The translations under genes and the position numbers were made by a program. The notes below the pieces were generated by a model. That model did no database searches, had not been told where the DNA came from, and saw only the letters and a list, made by a program, of their open reading frames with translations. A stretch of 8,133 bases of DNA, taken from positions 1 to 8,133 of the forward strand of contig FR892187.1 in the NCBI GenBank assembly GCA_000433115.1. Reading direction: 5' to 3'. Position 1 is the stretch's first letter. Each line of letters begins with the position of its first letter. Origin of the DNA: Ruminococcus sp. CAG:382. Its GTDB lineage: Bacteria > Bacillota > Clostridia > Oscillospirales > CAG-382. Positions 1-6,752 of the stretch are shown one piece after another.

Positions 1-94
1 CGCGTAGGGGGACGTGGATTGAAATTGCATACAGATTCATATACTTATTGACCAGATGCAGTCGTCCCCCGCATAGGGGAATTTTGGCTTCAAG
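1..94 (+). CRISPR. Leader-distal end of a type I-C-like CRISPR array (truncated by window edge)
   Basis: The window opens inside a repeat: bases 1-25 read through a G-run and end in GTGGATTGAAAT, the signature 3' end of type I-C repeats. A complete 35-nt spacer (26-60) follows, then a second repeat copy begins at 61 with GTCGTCCCCC, the matching type I-C 5' end. Joining the two partial views gives a repeat of about 34 nt with a perfect 8-bp hairpin (CGTCCCCC / GGGGGACG). The array is oriented left to right, so leader, older repeats and cas genes would lie upstream of base 1. Only one full spacer is visible, so the call rests on repeat sequence, spacer length and the typical decayed last repeat. 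Confidence 0.85.
61..94 (+). repeat. Degenerate terminal CRISPR repeat
   Basis: The 5' half (61-79) matches the neighbouring repeat closely: where the two overlap, CGCATAGGGG differs from CGCGTAGGGG by one base. The 3' half has decayed: the GTGGATTGAAAT tail is replaced by TTGGCTTCAA. The hairpin is reduced to TCCCC (65-69) / GGGGA (76-80). Decay of the last, leader-distal repeat is a known feature of CRISPR arrays and fixes both the array end and its orientation. The exact 3' boundary is uncertain by a few bases. Confidence 0.82.
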
Positions 95-114
95 GCGAAA
101 GATTCCCTGATCAG

Positions 115-143
115 TTGATTTCGAACACGATTTTTGATATAAT
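115..143 (+). promoter_or_regulatory. Sigma-A-type promoter for the ASCH gene
   Basis: TTGATT (115-120) and a perfect TATAAT (138-143) are separated by 17 bp. The expected start near 150 leaves a short leader before the strong GGGGAGG ribosome site (174-180). The promoter begins about 20 bp after the last CRISPR repeat, so the ASCH gene need not depend on array read-through. Confidence 0.8.
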
Positions 144-187
144 AGTGTTATATAAGCAAAATTGAAGTTCGCCGGGGAGGCTTATAA

Positions 188-535
188 ATGCGGGAACATG
201 TTATGAATTTAACTCCGCTTCCGATGCAGCAGATAAGAGACGGAAGGAAAACCATTGAATTACGTTTGTACGATGAAAAAAGGAAACTGATTTCTGTAGG
301 AGATACTATAAAATTTATAAACACAGAAGATTCAAACGATACCTTATCCGTAACTGTAACGAACTTATTCGTATTTACTTCATTTAGTGAGTTATATATG
401 CATTTACCGCTATTAAAGTGCGGTTATAATGACGAGAACATAAACATTGCCTCGCCAGACGACATGAATATATATTATTCCAAAGAAAAGCAGAATAAAT
501 ACGGCGTTATAGGAATAGAGGTATCACTTCTTTGA
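188..535 (+). CDS. ASCH-domain protein, small putative RNA-binding or RNA-modifying protein
   Basis: This 115-residue protein is essentially one ASCH domain, a PUA-like beta-barrel fold proposed to bind RNA. Visible family signatures are GRKTIELRL (19-27), VGDTIKF (37-43), the LLKCGY segment (75-80) and the closing YYSKEKQNKYGVIGIE stretch (96-111). Length is normal for the single-domain family. The ATG at 188 is chosen because GGGGAGG lies 7 nt upstream and residues before the second Met (residue 6) fit the usual N-terminus. In E. coli YqfB, an ASCH N4-acetylcytidine amidohydrolase, Lys21 and Thr24 are reported catalytic. Here the aligned positions read K21 and E24, so the same chemistry is not assured. 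No signal peptide or membrane segment is seen, so it should be cytosolic. The gene sits alone between a CRISPR array and an unrelated lipoprotein gene, and nothing links it to CRISPR function beyond position. The family call is firm; substrate and role are unknown. Confidence 0.88.
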   Translation: MREHVMNLTPLPMQQIRDGRKTIELRLYDEKRKLISVGDTIKFINTEDSNDTLSVTVTNLFVFTSFSELYMHLPLLKCGYNDENINIASPDDMNIYYSKEKQNKYGVIGIEVSLL

Positions 536-550
536 ATCACGATATTCAAA
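531..550 (+). terminator. Weak AT-rich hairpin at the ASCH gene stop
   Basis: TTTGAAT (531-537) and ATTCAAA (544-550) form a 7-bp stem with a 6-nt loop that overlaps the stop codon. The stem has one G-C pair and no clear T-run follows, so it is at best a weak terminator or an mRNA 3'-end structure. No better terminator is visible before the next promoter. Confidence 0.25.
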
Positions 551-596
551 TGAGCTTAAAAGCATCTTAATACGATAACATCAAAAGTAATTGTTA

Positions 597-674
597 AACA
601 TACAATAATTCATCTAAATCAAAACCGTTGTTGACAAAACACTTGGTGTATGTTAAAATATTAATCAACATACA
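597..674 (+). promoter_or_regulatory. Candidate operator: three copies of an 8-bp motif around the lipoprotein promoter
   Basis: AACATACA occurs at 597-604 and again at 667-674, and its exact reverse complement TGTATGTT occurs at 647-654. The latter two form a perfect 8-bp inverted repeat with a 12-bp gap that covers the start of the -10 box and the expected transcription start, a classic repressor position. The upstream copy is in direct orientation exactly 70 bp from the downstream one, close to seven helical turns, which would suit DNA looping or an upstream site. The motif is seen directly; its role as an operator is inference and no regulator gene is in the window. Confidence 0.45.
631..659 (+). 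promoter_or_regulatory. Sigma-A-type promoter for the DUF4434 lipoprotein gene
   Basis: A perfect TTGACA (631-636) and TAAAAT (654-659) are separated by 17 bp. Transcription would start near 666, giving a leader of about 26 nt with an AGAGGTG ribosome site (679-685) before the ATG at 692. The strong basal boxes combined with an overlapping inverted repeat suggest a promoter that is switched by a repressor. Confidence 0.8.
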
Positions 675-691
675 TTATAGAGGTGTAATTC

Positions 692-2317
692 ATGTGCAAA
701 AAAATTTTGTCTGTCGTTTTATGTGCAGTAATTCTTATTGCGCTTTTCTGTTCCTGCGATGATTCCGGCAAAAGCAGTTCAGACGACGATTCGTCAGAAA
801 ACTCTGCTATTATATCTTCCGATGTGCCAAACGCAACATCTGTCTCGGATGACGAAAGCAAAACATCCGATGAGAGCTTTGAAATAACCGTTCCGCACGT
901 TACCGGCTCATTCATCCAGCCGTGGGCGTTCACAAAATACACACCCTCAAAGTGGGAACGCCATTTCGCTTATCTCAAAGAAGCCGGAATCGACACAATT
1001 ATCATGCAATGGGTCGTCAGCGATTCAAACGGTACCGTTACAAACGCATATTATCCATGTACCGTTGCTCCGGTTGAAGATTCAAGCTCATCACATATGC
1101 TTGAATCGTTGCTCAAGGCTTGCCGTAAAAGCGGAATGAAGCTGTTTATAGGGCTTAACGCCACCTCGGAATGGTTCGCCCTCACGCTCTCGGATCGTGA
1201 TTGGTATGTCCGCGAGGCGGAGCTTGGCGTTAAAATCGCCAAGGAAATCCACGAACTTTACGGTAAAGAATATTCAGATGTTATATGCGGCTGGTATTTT
1301 GAGCACGAATACGGTGCAAGCATGGGATATCCGAGTGAGGCTGCGGAATTTCTGAACATTCACCTCGAAGGGCTCAACGAAATCGGTGACGGGCTTCCAA
1401 TGCTGATGTCGCCTTACCTTGAAAGTACTGTTACGGCAGAAGACACAGAAAAATACTGGACCGAAGTGTTTTCAAAAACCAATTTCAGAAATGGCGATAT
1501 ATTCTGCTCTCAGGATTCACTCGGTGTCGGCAGTATTCCTCTTTATAAATTTGACGACTATTACTCCGCAATAAAAAATGCTGTTGAAACAAAGTCCGGG
1601 CTTGTTCTTTGGGCAAACAACGAAAACTTCACATCAACCGGTAAAGCTGCGCCGCTCGATCGCTTTGTTCAGCAGCTTGAAATTTCGAAAAAATACGTTG
1701 AAAAACATATCACCTTCTCCTATTCGCATTACTACGCTCCTGATATATGCGGCAGCAAGGAGCCTCATGAAGCGTATCTGCATTACATCAGAACCGGAGA
1801 ATATGAGAAACTGACCCCGAATGAGATTACATATACGGGCGCCAAGACGCTTGTCTCCAAAGGGAAAAGCTACAAAGGTGCTATCAATTCCCGCGGCGAC
1901 GCCTGGGATGACGACAAAATCAAGCTGACTGACGGAATTATCCCGAGCCCCAACGGTAATGACACGGGATATTTCGGTGCAATATCAGAAGGAATGAGCA
2001 TTATTATCGACCTCGGTGAGATCATGGAAGGGATTTCAGAGTTTTCTGTGAGCAACACATTCGGCGAATGGGGCATCACAAATATCGAAAGCGTCACATA
2101 TTACGTTTCGGAAGACGGTAAGAAATGGACTCAGGCAGGCGAAACAGCTCATTGCTATCAGCAGGTGCCCGAAGCCAGTCTTGGCAGTTGGCTGCTTTAC
2201 AGTTTCCGCGTTTCGCTCAAGGAGCCTGTTTCCGGTCGTTATGTAAAGGCGGCTATCGAAAACAGCGGATACATATGGATAAGCGAGATCGCCGTTTATA
2301 CGTATGACGAACGATAA
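692..2317 (+). CDS. Secreted lipoprotein with DUF4434 glycosidase-like domain and discoidin/CBM32-like C-terminus
   Basis: This is a 541-residue surface protein, probably involved in glycan binding or hydrolysis. Residues 1-22 are a lipoprotein signal: Lys-Lys, a hydrophobic core, then FCSC with Cys22 as the likely lipidated residue (Phe at -3 is less usual). A Ser/Asp/Glu-rich linker spans about 23-66. A DUF4434-type TIM-barrel domain runs from about 69 to 370, opening with the characteristic GSFIQPW (72-78). Candidate acidic active-site residues are in GWYFEHEYG (200-208), SPYLE (240-244) and ANNENF (308-313). Residues about 378-537 resemble a discoidin/F5-8C (CBM32-like) sugar-binding module, with YYVSEDGKKW (470-479), GRYVKAAI (515-522) and the closing ISEIAVY (530-536). 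DUF4434 has glycosidase-like structure, but no substrate can be read from sequence. The start is fixed by AGAGGTG 6 nt upstream. The gene is monocistronic, ending at a hairpin terminator. The DUF4434 call is fairly sure; enzymatic activity is inferred. Confidence 0.85.
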   Translation: MCKKILSVVLCAVILIALFCSCDDSGKSSSDDDSSENSAIISSDVPNATSVSDDESKTSDESFEITVPHVTGSFIQPWAFTKYTPSKWERHFAYLKEAGIDTIIMQWVVSDSNGTVTNAYYPCTVAPVEDSSSSHMLESLLKACRKSGMKLFIGLNATSEWFALTLSDRDWYVREAELGVKIAKEIHELYGKEYSDVICGWYFEHEYGASMGYPSEAAEFLNIHLEGLNEIGDGLPMLMSPYLESTVTAEDTEKYWTEVFSKTNFRNGDIFCSQDSLGVGSIPLYKFDDYYSAIKNAVETKSGLVLWANNENFTSTGKAAPLDRFVQQLEISKKYVEKHITFSYSHYYAPDICGSKEPHEAYLHYIRTGEYEKLTPNEITYTGAKTLVSKGKSYKGAINSRGDAWDDDKIKLTDGIIPSPNGNDTGYFGAISEGMSIIIDLGEIMEGISEFSVSNTFGEWGITNIESVTYYVSEDGKKWTQAGETAHCYQQVPEASLGSWLLYSFRVSLKEPVSGRYVKAAIENSGYIWISEIAVYTYDER

Positions 2318-2338
2318 TTGTTATACTTAACTGAAAAT

Positions 2339-2376
2339 ACCGCGGTGCAGCCGATTATCCGGCAATGCACCGCGGT
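2339..2376. terminator. Bidirectional rho-independent terminator between convergent genes
   Basis: ACCGCGGTGCA (2339-2349) pairs perfectly with TGCACCGCGGT (2366-2376). The stem continues inward with GCCG (2350-2353) / CGGC (2360-2363) past a 2-nt bulge, leaving a 6-nt loop. The T-runs are modest: TTAATTCATTTTAT on the + side and ATTTTC on the - side. It lies between the lipoprotein stop at 2317 and the operon's last stop at 2381, so it can end both transcripts. Confidence 0.82.
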
Positions 2377-2380
2377 TAAT

Positions 2381-3436
2381 TCATTTTATAAAAAGCCTAT
2401 CAGTTACGCAGAACTGATTTTCTGCCTCTGCGGAAAGCTGTCCGACATCAAAACCAACGGGTTCTGAAAGGTATTTTTTGAGAAGCTCCGATAAGCTCCG
2501 AGTGCCCTTTTTCGTAAGATTACGCACCGCTCCGGTAAATCCGATATCATTAATGACATTGGTCTGCTTTGCGCTGTATACGACCGGCAAAACCTTTTTA
2601 GAAAGCATCCATCCGATCACCATTGCATGAAAACGTGTTGCCACAATGCATTCGCAGTCGTTCAGGCGATTCAAAAAGCCGCTGATATCGCCATTATACG
2701 AAAAGATGTCAACGCTTGTTCCGTTTATGCGTGAAACGATTTTTTCGATTGCACTGTCATCCCCCTCATACGAGCAAAACGAAAACAGCGCGACGCGTTT
2801 CTTCTCAGAAGCGCAACTGCGTATTGCTTCGGCGACTTCATCATAGTATTCTTCGGCAGAGATCTCCAGTCCGCTTCTTGCAGACGGGTCAATCACACTG
2901 AAAGCAACACCGCTTCCCTTCTTTTTTTGGGGATACGACGGATAGCCGAACAATACATCGGGTGCCATGCGTGCCTGCGGAAGCTCTTTGAAGAGCCCGT
3001 ATGAATAGCTGTCCCGAAAGCAGACATCAGATGCAGAGCGAAGGCTCTCGTACACATATTTCAAATATCGTTCGGTTCTGTACGGTCCGAAATTGCAGCC
3101 GATATAATACATATCGCCCTGCGATGTCAGAGACGGAAAAACAGTACCGTCTTTCGGTTCAATAAAAACAGAGCCGCCGATATATACTACCGTATCGGAA
3201 TGATTAAGAAGCAATCTGTCAACAAACGGGTGCAATCCGAGAATTTCCGACGCTCTGTCGAACTTGGCATATAAGCATGGATATGCTTTTATATTGCGTA
3301 TACCTTCAAACGCCGCAAGATAACGACGATCGGCATACACGCGGAATGTGACCTCCGGATAGCGTTCGGCAATACATTTCACAAACATATCGTCGCCGAG
3401 ATTCATTCTGTAATACGCTTTCAGATATACTTCCAT
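2381..3436 (-). CDS. Polysaccharide pyruvyl transferase family protein (PF04230), last gene of the uronate operon
   Basis: This 351-residue protein matches the polysaccharide pyruvyl transferase family (WcaK/CsaB-like), whose studied members move a pyruvyl ketal from phosphoenolpyruvate onto sugars of cell-surface polymers. Signatures are NLGDDMF near the N-terminus (12-18), VYIGGSVF (84-91) as the Gly-Gly loop, FRDSYSYGLF (140-149) and TRFHAMVIGW (267-276) with the conserved Arg-Phe-His. Length is normal. No signal peptide or membrane helix is seen, so it is cytosolic. Its ATG overlaps the preceding stop (TAATG), and no convincing Shine-Dalgarno sequence is visible upstream, so translation probably depends on re-initiation after the oxidoreductase. 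A surface-polymer enzyme at the end of a uronate operon is odd: it may decorate an exported glycan or act on a sugar intermediate. The family call is good; donor and acceptor are unknown. Confidence 0.83.
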   Translation of the reverse strand: MEVYLKAYYRMNLGDDMFVKCIAERYPEVTFRVYADRRYLAAFEGIRNIKAYPCLYAKFDRASEILGLHPFVDRLLLNHSDTVVYIGGSVFIEPKDGTVFPSLTSQGDMYYIGCNFGPYRTERYLKYVYESLRSASDVCFRDSYSYGLFKELPQARMAPDVLFGYPSYPQKKKGSGVAFSVIDPSARSGLEISAEEYYDEVAEAIRSCASEKKRVALFSFCSYEGDDSAIEKIVSRINGTSVDIFSYNGDISGFLNRLNDCECIVATRFHAMVIGWMLSKKVLPVVYSAKQTNVINDIGFTGAVRNLTKKGTRSLSELLKKYLSEPVGFDVGQLSAEAENQFCVTDRLFIK

Positions 3437-4611
3437 TATTTATTGCCGTTATAGCTGTCGCTTGTGTCAGCAAATACAGCTTTTGAAGCGTCCTTACGTC
3501 TCGAACCCTTTACACGCTTCATCAGTTCATTATAATAAACATCTTCATCAAACGGTATTGTGATCTCTTTTCCGAGAAATGCAGACAGATGCATTGCATT
3601 GGAGAGAGTAAGCCCGTTTATTCCCTCTCTTCCGTCGGCGACGAGATTTCCGCCGTGCAGTATGGCGTTTGCCCATGCATTGATCACACCGGGGTGTTGA
3701 GGATTTTCTCCGTCAGTCTGAACCTCATGCATCGTGCTGTTAACCGTTGCAAATGGCTGTTTGTTGATTTTTGAAAATTCCTGTTCCGTCATTGCATACT
3801 CAGTCATAACAAGTTTCCCGTTTTCAACAACAAACGCCGCCTTATCCATCTGTATTTCAAGTCTGTTAGTGCCGTGCGCATCGCCGGTAGATGTGACAAA
3901 TACTCCGGTTGCGCCATTGGCATATTCAACGAACGTCGTCACATCATCCTCCACTTCAATATCGTGCCACTTGCCGAAATACATATGAGAATGTAATTTG
4001 ACCGGCATTCCGCAGATCCATTGCCACAGATCAAGCTGATGAGGACACTGATTAAGCAGCACACCGCCGCCCTCACCCGACCATGTTGCACGCCAGCTTC
4101 CGGAATCATAGTAGCATTGCGGACGATACCAATCGGTTATGATCCAGTTTGTGCGTCGTATCTGACCGTAATTGCCCGATTGCACAAGTTCGCGCAGTTT
4201 TCTGTATATACAGTTTGTCCGCTGATTGAACATCATCGCAAATACAACCTCGGGATGGATATCAGCTTCCCTGTTCATTTCGCGCACCTGTTTTGTATAT
4301 ACACCGGCAGGCTTCTCCACCATGACGTGTATGCCGCGTTGCATGCATTCGATAGCATATCTGACATGATCATAGTGAGCTGTGGCAACTATGCAGGCGT
4401 TTATATGCCCGCTGTCAAGCATTTCCTCTGCATTGTTGAAATACTTAACGCTATCTCCGTAGCCTTGTTTTTTCGCCCATTCAAGGCGTTCACTATTTGC
4501 ATCGGATATTGCGACAAGTTCGGTTTCGGGACACTTCCCGGCTTTTATGTTGTTTGCATGACCGGATCCCATATTCCCGATTCCGATTATTCCGAGTTTT
4601 ATCTTTTCCAT
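3436..4611 (-). CDS. Gfo/Idh/MocA family NAD(P)-dependent sugar oxidoreductase
   Basis: This 391-residue protein is a two-domain Gfo/Idh/MocA dehydrogenase. The N-terminal Rossmann fold has GIGNMG (10-15) for NAD(P) binding and EKP (99-101), the motif carrying the catalytic Lys. The C-terminal alpha/beta domain contains SGEGGGVLLNQCPHQLD (178-194), where H191 and D194 match the usual catalytic His/Asp region. Members oxidise or reduce hydroxyls of sugars, inositols or glycosides, and exact substrates cannot be told from motifs. The C-terminus after about 365 is a charged tail. Translation starts at an ATG overlapping the stop of the TIM-barrel gene (TAATG), with AAGGGG about 9 nt upstream (4621-4626). 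Pairing with a PF01261 protein is a recurrent arrangement: E. coli YcjS/YcjR and gut DgpA/DgpC-type systems oxidise C3 of a glycoside and then epimerise or eliminate. That makes a 3-keto glycoside step plausible here, but unproven. Confidence 0.9.
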   Translation of the reverse strand: MEKIKLGIIGIGNMGSGHANNIKAGKCPETELVAISDANSERLEWAKKQGYGDSVKYFNNAEEMLDSGHINACIVATAHYDHVRYAIECMQRGIHVMVEKPAGVYTKQVREMNREADIHPEVVFAMMFNQRTNCIYRKLRELVQSGNYGQIRRTNWIITDWYRPQCYYDSGSWRATWSGEGGGVLLNQCPHQLDLWQWICGMPVKLHSHMYFGKWHDIEVEDDVTTFVEYANGATGVFVTSTGDAHGTNRLEIQMDKAAFVVENGKLVMTEYAMTEQEFSKINKQPFATVNSTMHEVQTDGENPQHPGVINAWANAILHGGNLVADGREGINGLTLSNAMHLSAFLGKEITIPFDEDVYYNELMKRVKGSRRKDASKAVFADTSDSYNGNK

Positions 4612-5363
4612 TACTTAAAGCCCCTTGATTTCAGGTATTCATAACTTCGTTTCAGGCAGTCAAACGGATCTTCTCCATTGCAATCGTCCTGCTCGACAAG
4701 CATATATTCGGTTCCGCCATCTGCGGCTTTCTGAAAAACACGATCAAAATTTATGTTGCCTTCTCCGAGAACAGCCATTTTCCTTCCGTAAGCGAAATCT
4801 TTCAGATGTATGCAGGGTATTCTGCCGGACAATCTTTCGACCCACTGTGCAGGATCGCCGCCTCCTGCCTGTATCCAGTATGTATCAAGGGTAAAGCCCA
4901 TTTCATCCGGCGAAAATTCCTCCGACAACATTTCAAGAATGGTTTTTCCGCCGTATTTCGCAAATTCGCCGTCGTGATTATGATACATGAAGTATTTTCC
5001 GTTTTCCCTAAGAGTGTGGACAACAGGACGGAACGCATCGGAAAAATCGGCAATCCGCTGCCCTTCTTTATGTTCATCAAAAGCAAACCAGCCCAAACCA
5101 ATGTATTTACAGCCGAAAATATCATGTTCTGATACCACCGTTGCAGGGTTTTCCTTCAGCCTGTCTGCCGGTATATGCGTTATTACACATTCAAGCCCGT
5201 TTTTACATAGTTCGTTTTTCAGCCACTGCGGATCGTAATCACAGGTGCCGGACACCTGAACCGCCGTATATCCGATATCTGCGATTCTTGCGAGCGTTTC
5301 GGCAAACGATGCCGTATCCTTGCAGAAATCACGGGCTGTATATAATTGTGCGCCTATCCTCAT
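4611..5363 (-). CDS. Sugar phosphate isomerase/epimerase-like TIM barrel (PF01261, xylose isomerase-like)
   Basis: This 250-residue protein is a compact xylose isomerase-like TIM barrel, normal length for the IolE/YcjR-type group. Motifs in order: IGAQLYTARDF (3-13), YHNHDGEF (127-134), TLDTYWIQAGG (158-168), IHLKDF (185-190) and LVEQDD (222-227). D160, H186 and E224 are the likely metal ligands together with residues of the YHNHD strand, as known for metal-dependent members. The start ATG overlaps the uxaC stop (ATGA, 4 bp), with a GGTGG ribosome site about 7 nt upstream (5371-5375). Members perform isomerisation, epimerisation, dehydration or, with a 3-keto glycoside, elimination of the aglycone. 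The adjacent downstream oxidoreductase favours a joint redox-plus-isomerase or lyase step. It contains no signal peptide and should be cytosolic. The family is certain; the reaction is not. Confidence 0.9.
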   Translation of the reverse strand: MRIGAQLYTARDFCKDTASFAETLARIADIGYTAVQVSGTCDYDPQWLKNELCKNGLECVITHIPADRLKENPATVVSEHDIFGCKYIGLGWFAFDEHKEGQRIADFSDAFRPVVHTLRENGKYFMYHNHDGEFAKYGGKTILEMLSEEFSPDEMGFTLDTYWIQAGGGDPAQWVERLSGRIPCIHLKDFAYGRKMAVLGEGNINFDRVFQKAADGGTEYMLVEQDDCNGEDPFDCLKRSYEYLKSRGFK

Positions 5364-6724
5364 ATATCGTCCACCGCTTTCCTTATATTGTCATAGCATA
5401 TTGCGGATGCCAGTTTCACAGCATGTGCCGGATTGTATTCGCCCGATTCGACCCACTTACCTATGATGTTCGAGAGAATCCTGCGGAAATAATCGTGACG
5501 AGCATACGAAAGAAAGCTTCGTGAATCGGTCAGCATACCGTAGAATTTTCCGAGACAGCCGTTCTCGGCGATTATTTTAATCTGTTTTTCTATTCCTCGT
5601 TTATGATCGCAAAACCACCATGCCGCGCCACAATACACATTCGAAAATGCTCCGGCAATCGACGCAATCTGCGAAAGGTTTGCTTCATTCAGTGAATATA
5701 TTATCGTTTTCGGCAATCCGTATTCGGTATTTATCGCATCAAGCATAGTGATGAGACTGTTGCCGCTGACCGGATCACCCACACAGTCGACACCGCAATC
5801 GTTGCCAAGGCTGTTGTAAAGCAATGTGTTTGTATTCCTCACGACCGCTATGTGCCACTGTGATATGATATTGTTATTTTTATACAAACCGTTTATGTAC
5901 AAATAAAGATTTCCGACAAAACCAAGATATTCGCCGTCGGTCACTTTCTCACCGGTTATGAGCCGCAAAAACGTTTCATCGGCTTCTTCATCGCTTGCGA
6001 TCCTCTCCGGGAAGTATTGTATGCCAACATCGGCAAAACGACACCCGTGAGCACAAAAAACGCCGAGTCTGGTCTCAACAGCCCTTTTCAACGTTTCAAG
6101 TCCGTGTATTTCGATTCCGCTTACTTCACCGAGTTTAGCGACGTATTCCGCATAGCCGGCTCTTCTTGCGAGAAGCAGATTATCGATCCTGAATGACGGT
6201 ATCACACGTGTTTCGAATGTGTTGTCTGATGCGATCCTGTCATGCCACGAAAGATCGTCACATATGTCATCGGTTGTGCATATGACCTCGACTCCGGAGC
6301 GCTTTATAAGCTTCCGCGGAGAGAGATTTTCCTTCTCGATAGCGGCATTTGCGGCATCCCATATTATTTTCGCGTTTTCTTCGCATATCGGCAGATCTAT
6401 TCCGAAATACATCGACAGTTCCATATGCGACCAATGATAAAGCGGATTGCCCGCCGCATATTCAAGTGCAGTGCAATACTTTGTGAATTTTTCTTCATCT
6501 GCGGCACTGCCTGTTATAAAGCATTCGTCAATTCCGACGTTTCTCATAAGGCGCCATTTATAATGATCGCCGCCGAGCCACATTGCACCTATATTATCAA
6601 ACTGCTTATCCTCGTATATTTCACACGGAGACAGATGACAGTGATAATCAACCACAGGCAGCGCTCTGACTTTTCCATATATTCGCTTTGCGGAATCACT
6701 CGTGAGCAGGTAGCTATCCTTCAT
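5360..6724 (-). CDS. uxaC: Glucuronate/uronate isomerase
   Basis: UxaC converts D-glucuronate to D-fructuronate and D-galacturonate to D-tagaturonate, the first cytosolic step of hexuronate breakdown toward 2-keto-3-deoxygluconate. The 454-residue sequence aligns end to end with the family (usually about 465-470). Visible hallmarks: DYHCHLSP (26-33) with metal-binding H28/H30, GDHYKWR (52-58), NPLYHWSHMEL (93-103), TTDD (150-153), QWHIAVVRNTN (289-299), GAAWWFCDHK (366-375) and MLTDSRSFLSYARHDYFRRIL (397-417). One oddity is HIA in place of the more usual HIG in the RN-containing motif. The ATG at 6724 lies about 10 nt after a GAAAGG ribosome site (6735-6740), a slightly long gap. It is the first gene of a four-gene overlapping operon. 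No uxuA, uxuB, uxaA, uxaB, kdgK or uronate transporter is in the window, so the rest of the pathway must be elsewhere. Confidence 0.96.
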   Translation of the reverse strand: MKDSYLLTSDSAKRIYGKVRALPVVDYHCHLSPCEIYEDKQFDNIGAMWLGGDHYKWRLMRNVGIDECFITGSAADEEKFTKYCTALEYAAGNPLYHWSHMELSMYFGIDLPICEENAKIIWDAANAAIEKENLSPRKLIKRSGVEVICTTDDICDDLSWHDRIASDNTFETRVIPSFRIDNLLLARRAGYAEYVAKLGEVSGIEIHGLETLKRAVETRLGVFCAHGCRFADVGIQYFPERIASDEEADETFLRLITGEKVTDGEYLGFVGNLYLYINGLYKNNNIISQWHIAVVRNTNTLLYNSLGNDCGVDCVGDPVSGNSLITMLDAINTEYGLPKTIIYSLNEANLSQIASIAGAFSNVYCGAAWWFCDHKRGIEKQIKIIAENGCLGKFYGMLTDSRSFLSYARHDYFRRILSNIIGKWVESGEYNPAHAVKLASAICYDNIRKAVDDI

Positions 6725-6752
6725 AATATTTTAGCCTTTCATTGTCATTAAA

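Noticed and set aside
26..60. TGCAT at the start and ATGCA at the end of the CRISPR spacer, forming a short inverted repeat
   Set aside because: Five-base matches at spacer ends are easily chance, and no other spacer is visible for comparison.
531..560. Strong terminator after the ASCH gene
   Set aside because: The only hairpin is a 7-bp AT-rich stem without a T-run. It is listed as a weak candidate only.
661..942. Open frame on the - strand over the lipoprotein start
   Set aside because: It is antisense to the signal peptide and Ser/Asp-rich linker. Low-complexity codons on one strand commonly leave the other open.
4021..4644. Long open frame (207 codons) on the + strand
   Set aside because: It lies antisense to the oxidoreductase gene, whose motifs are clear. 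The translation has no recognisable domain, and neither a promoter nor a convincing ribosome site is apparent.
6242..6751. Open frame of 169 codons on the + strand
   Set aside because: It is antisense to the 5' part of uxaC and to its leader. The uxaC protein is strongly conserved across this stretch, so the frame is a shadow.
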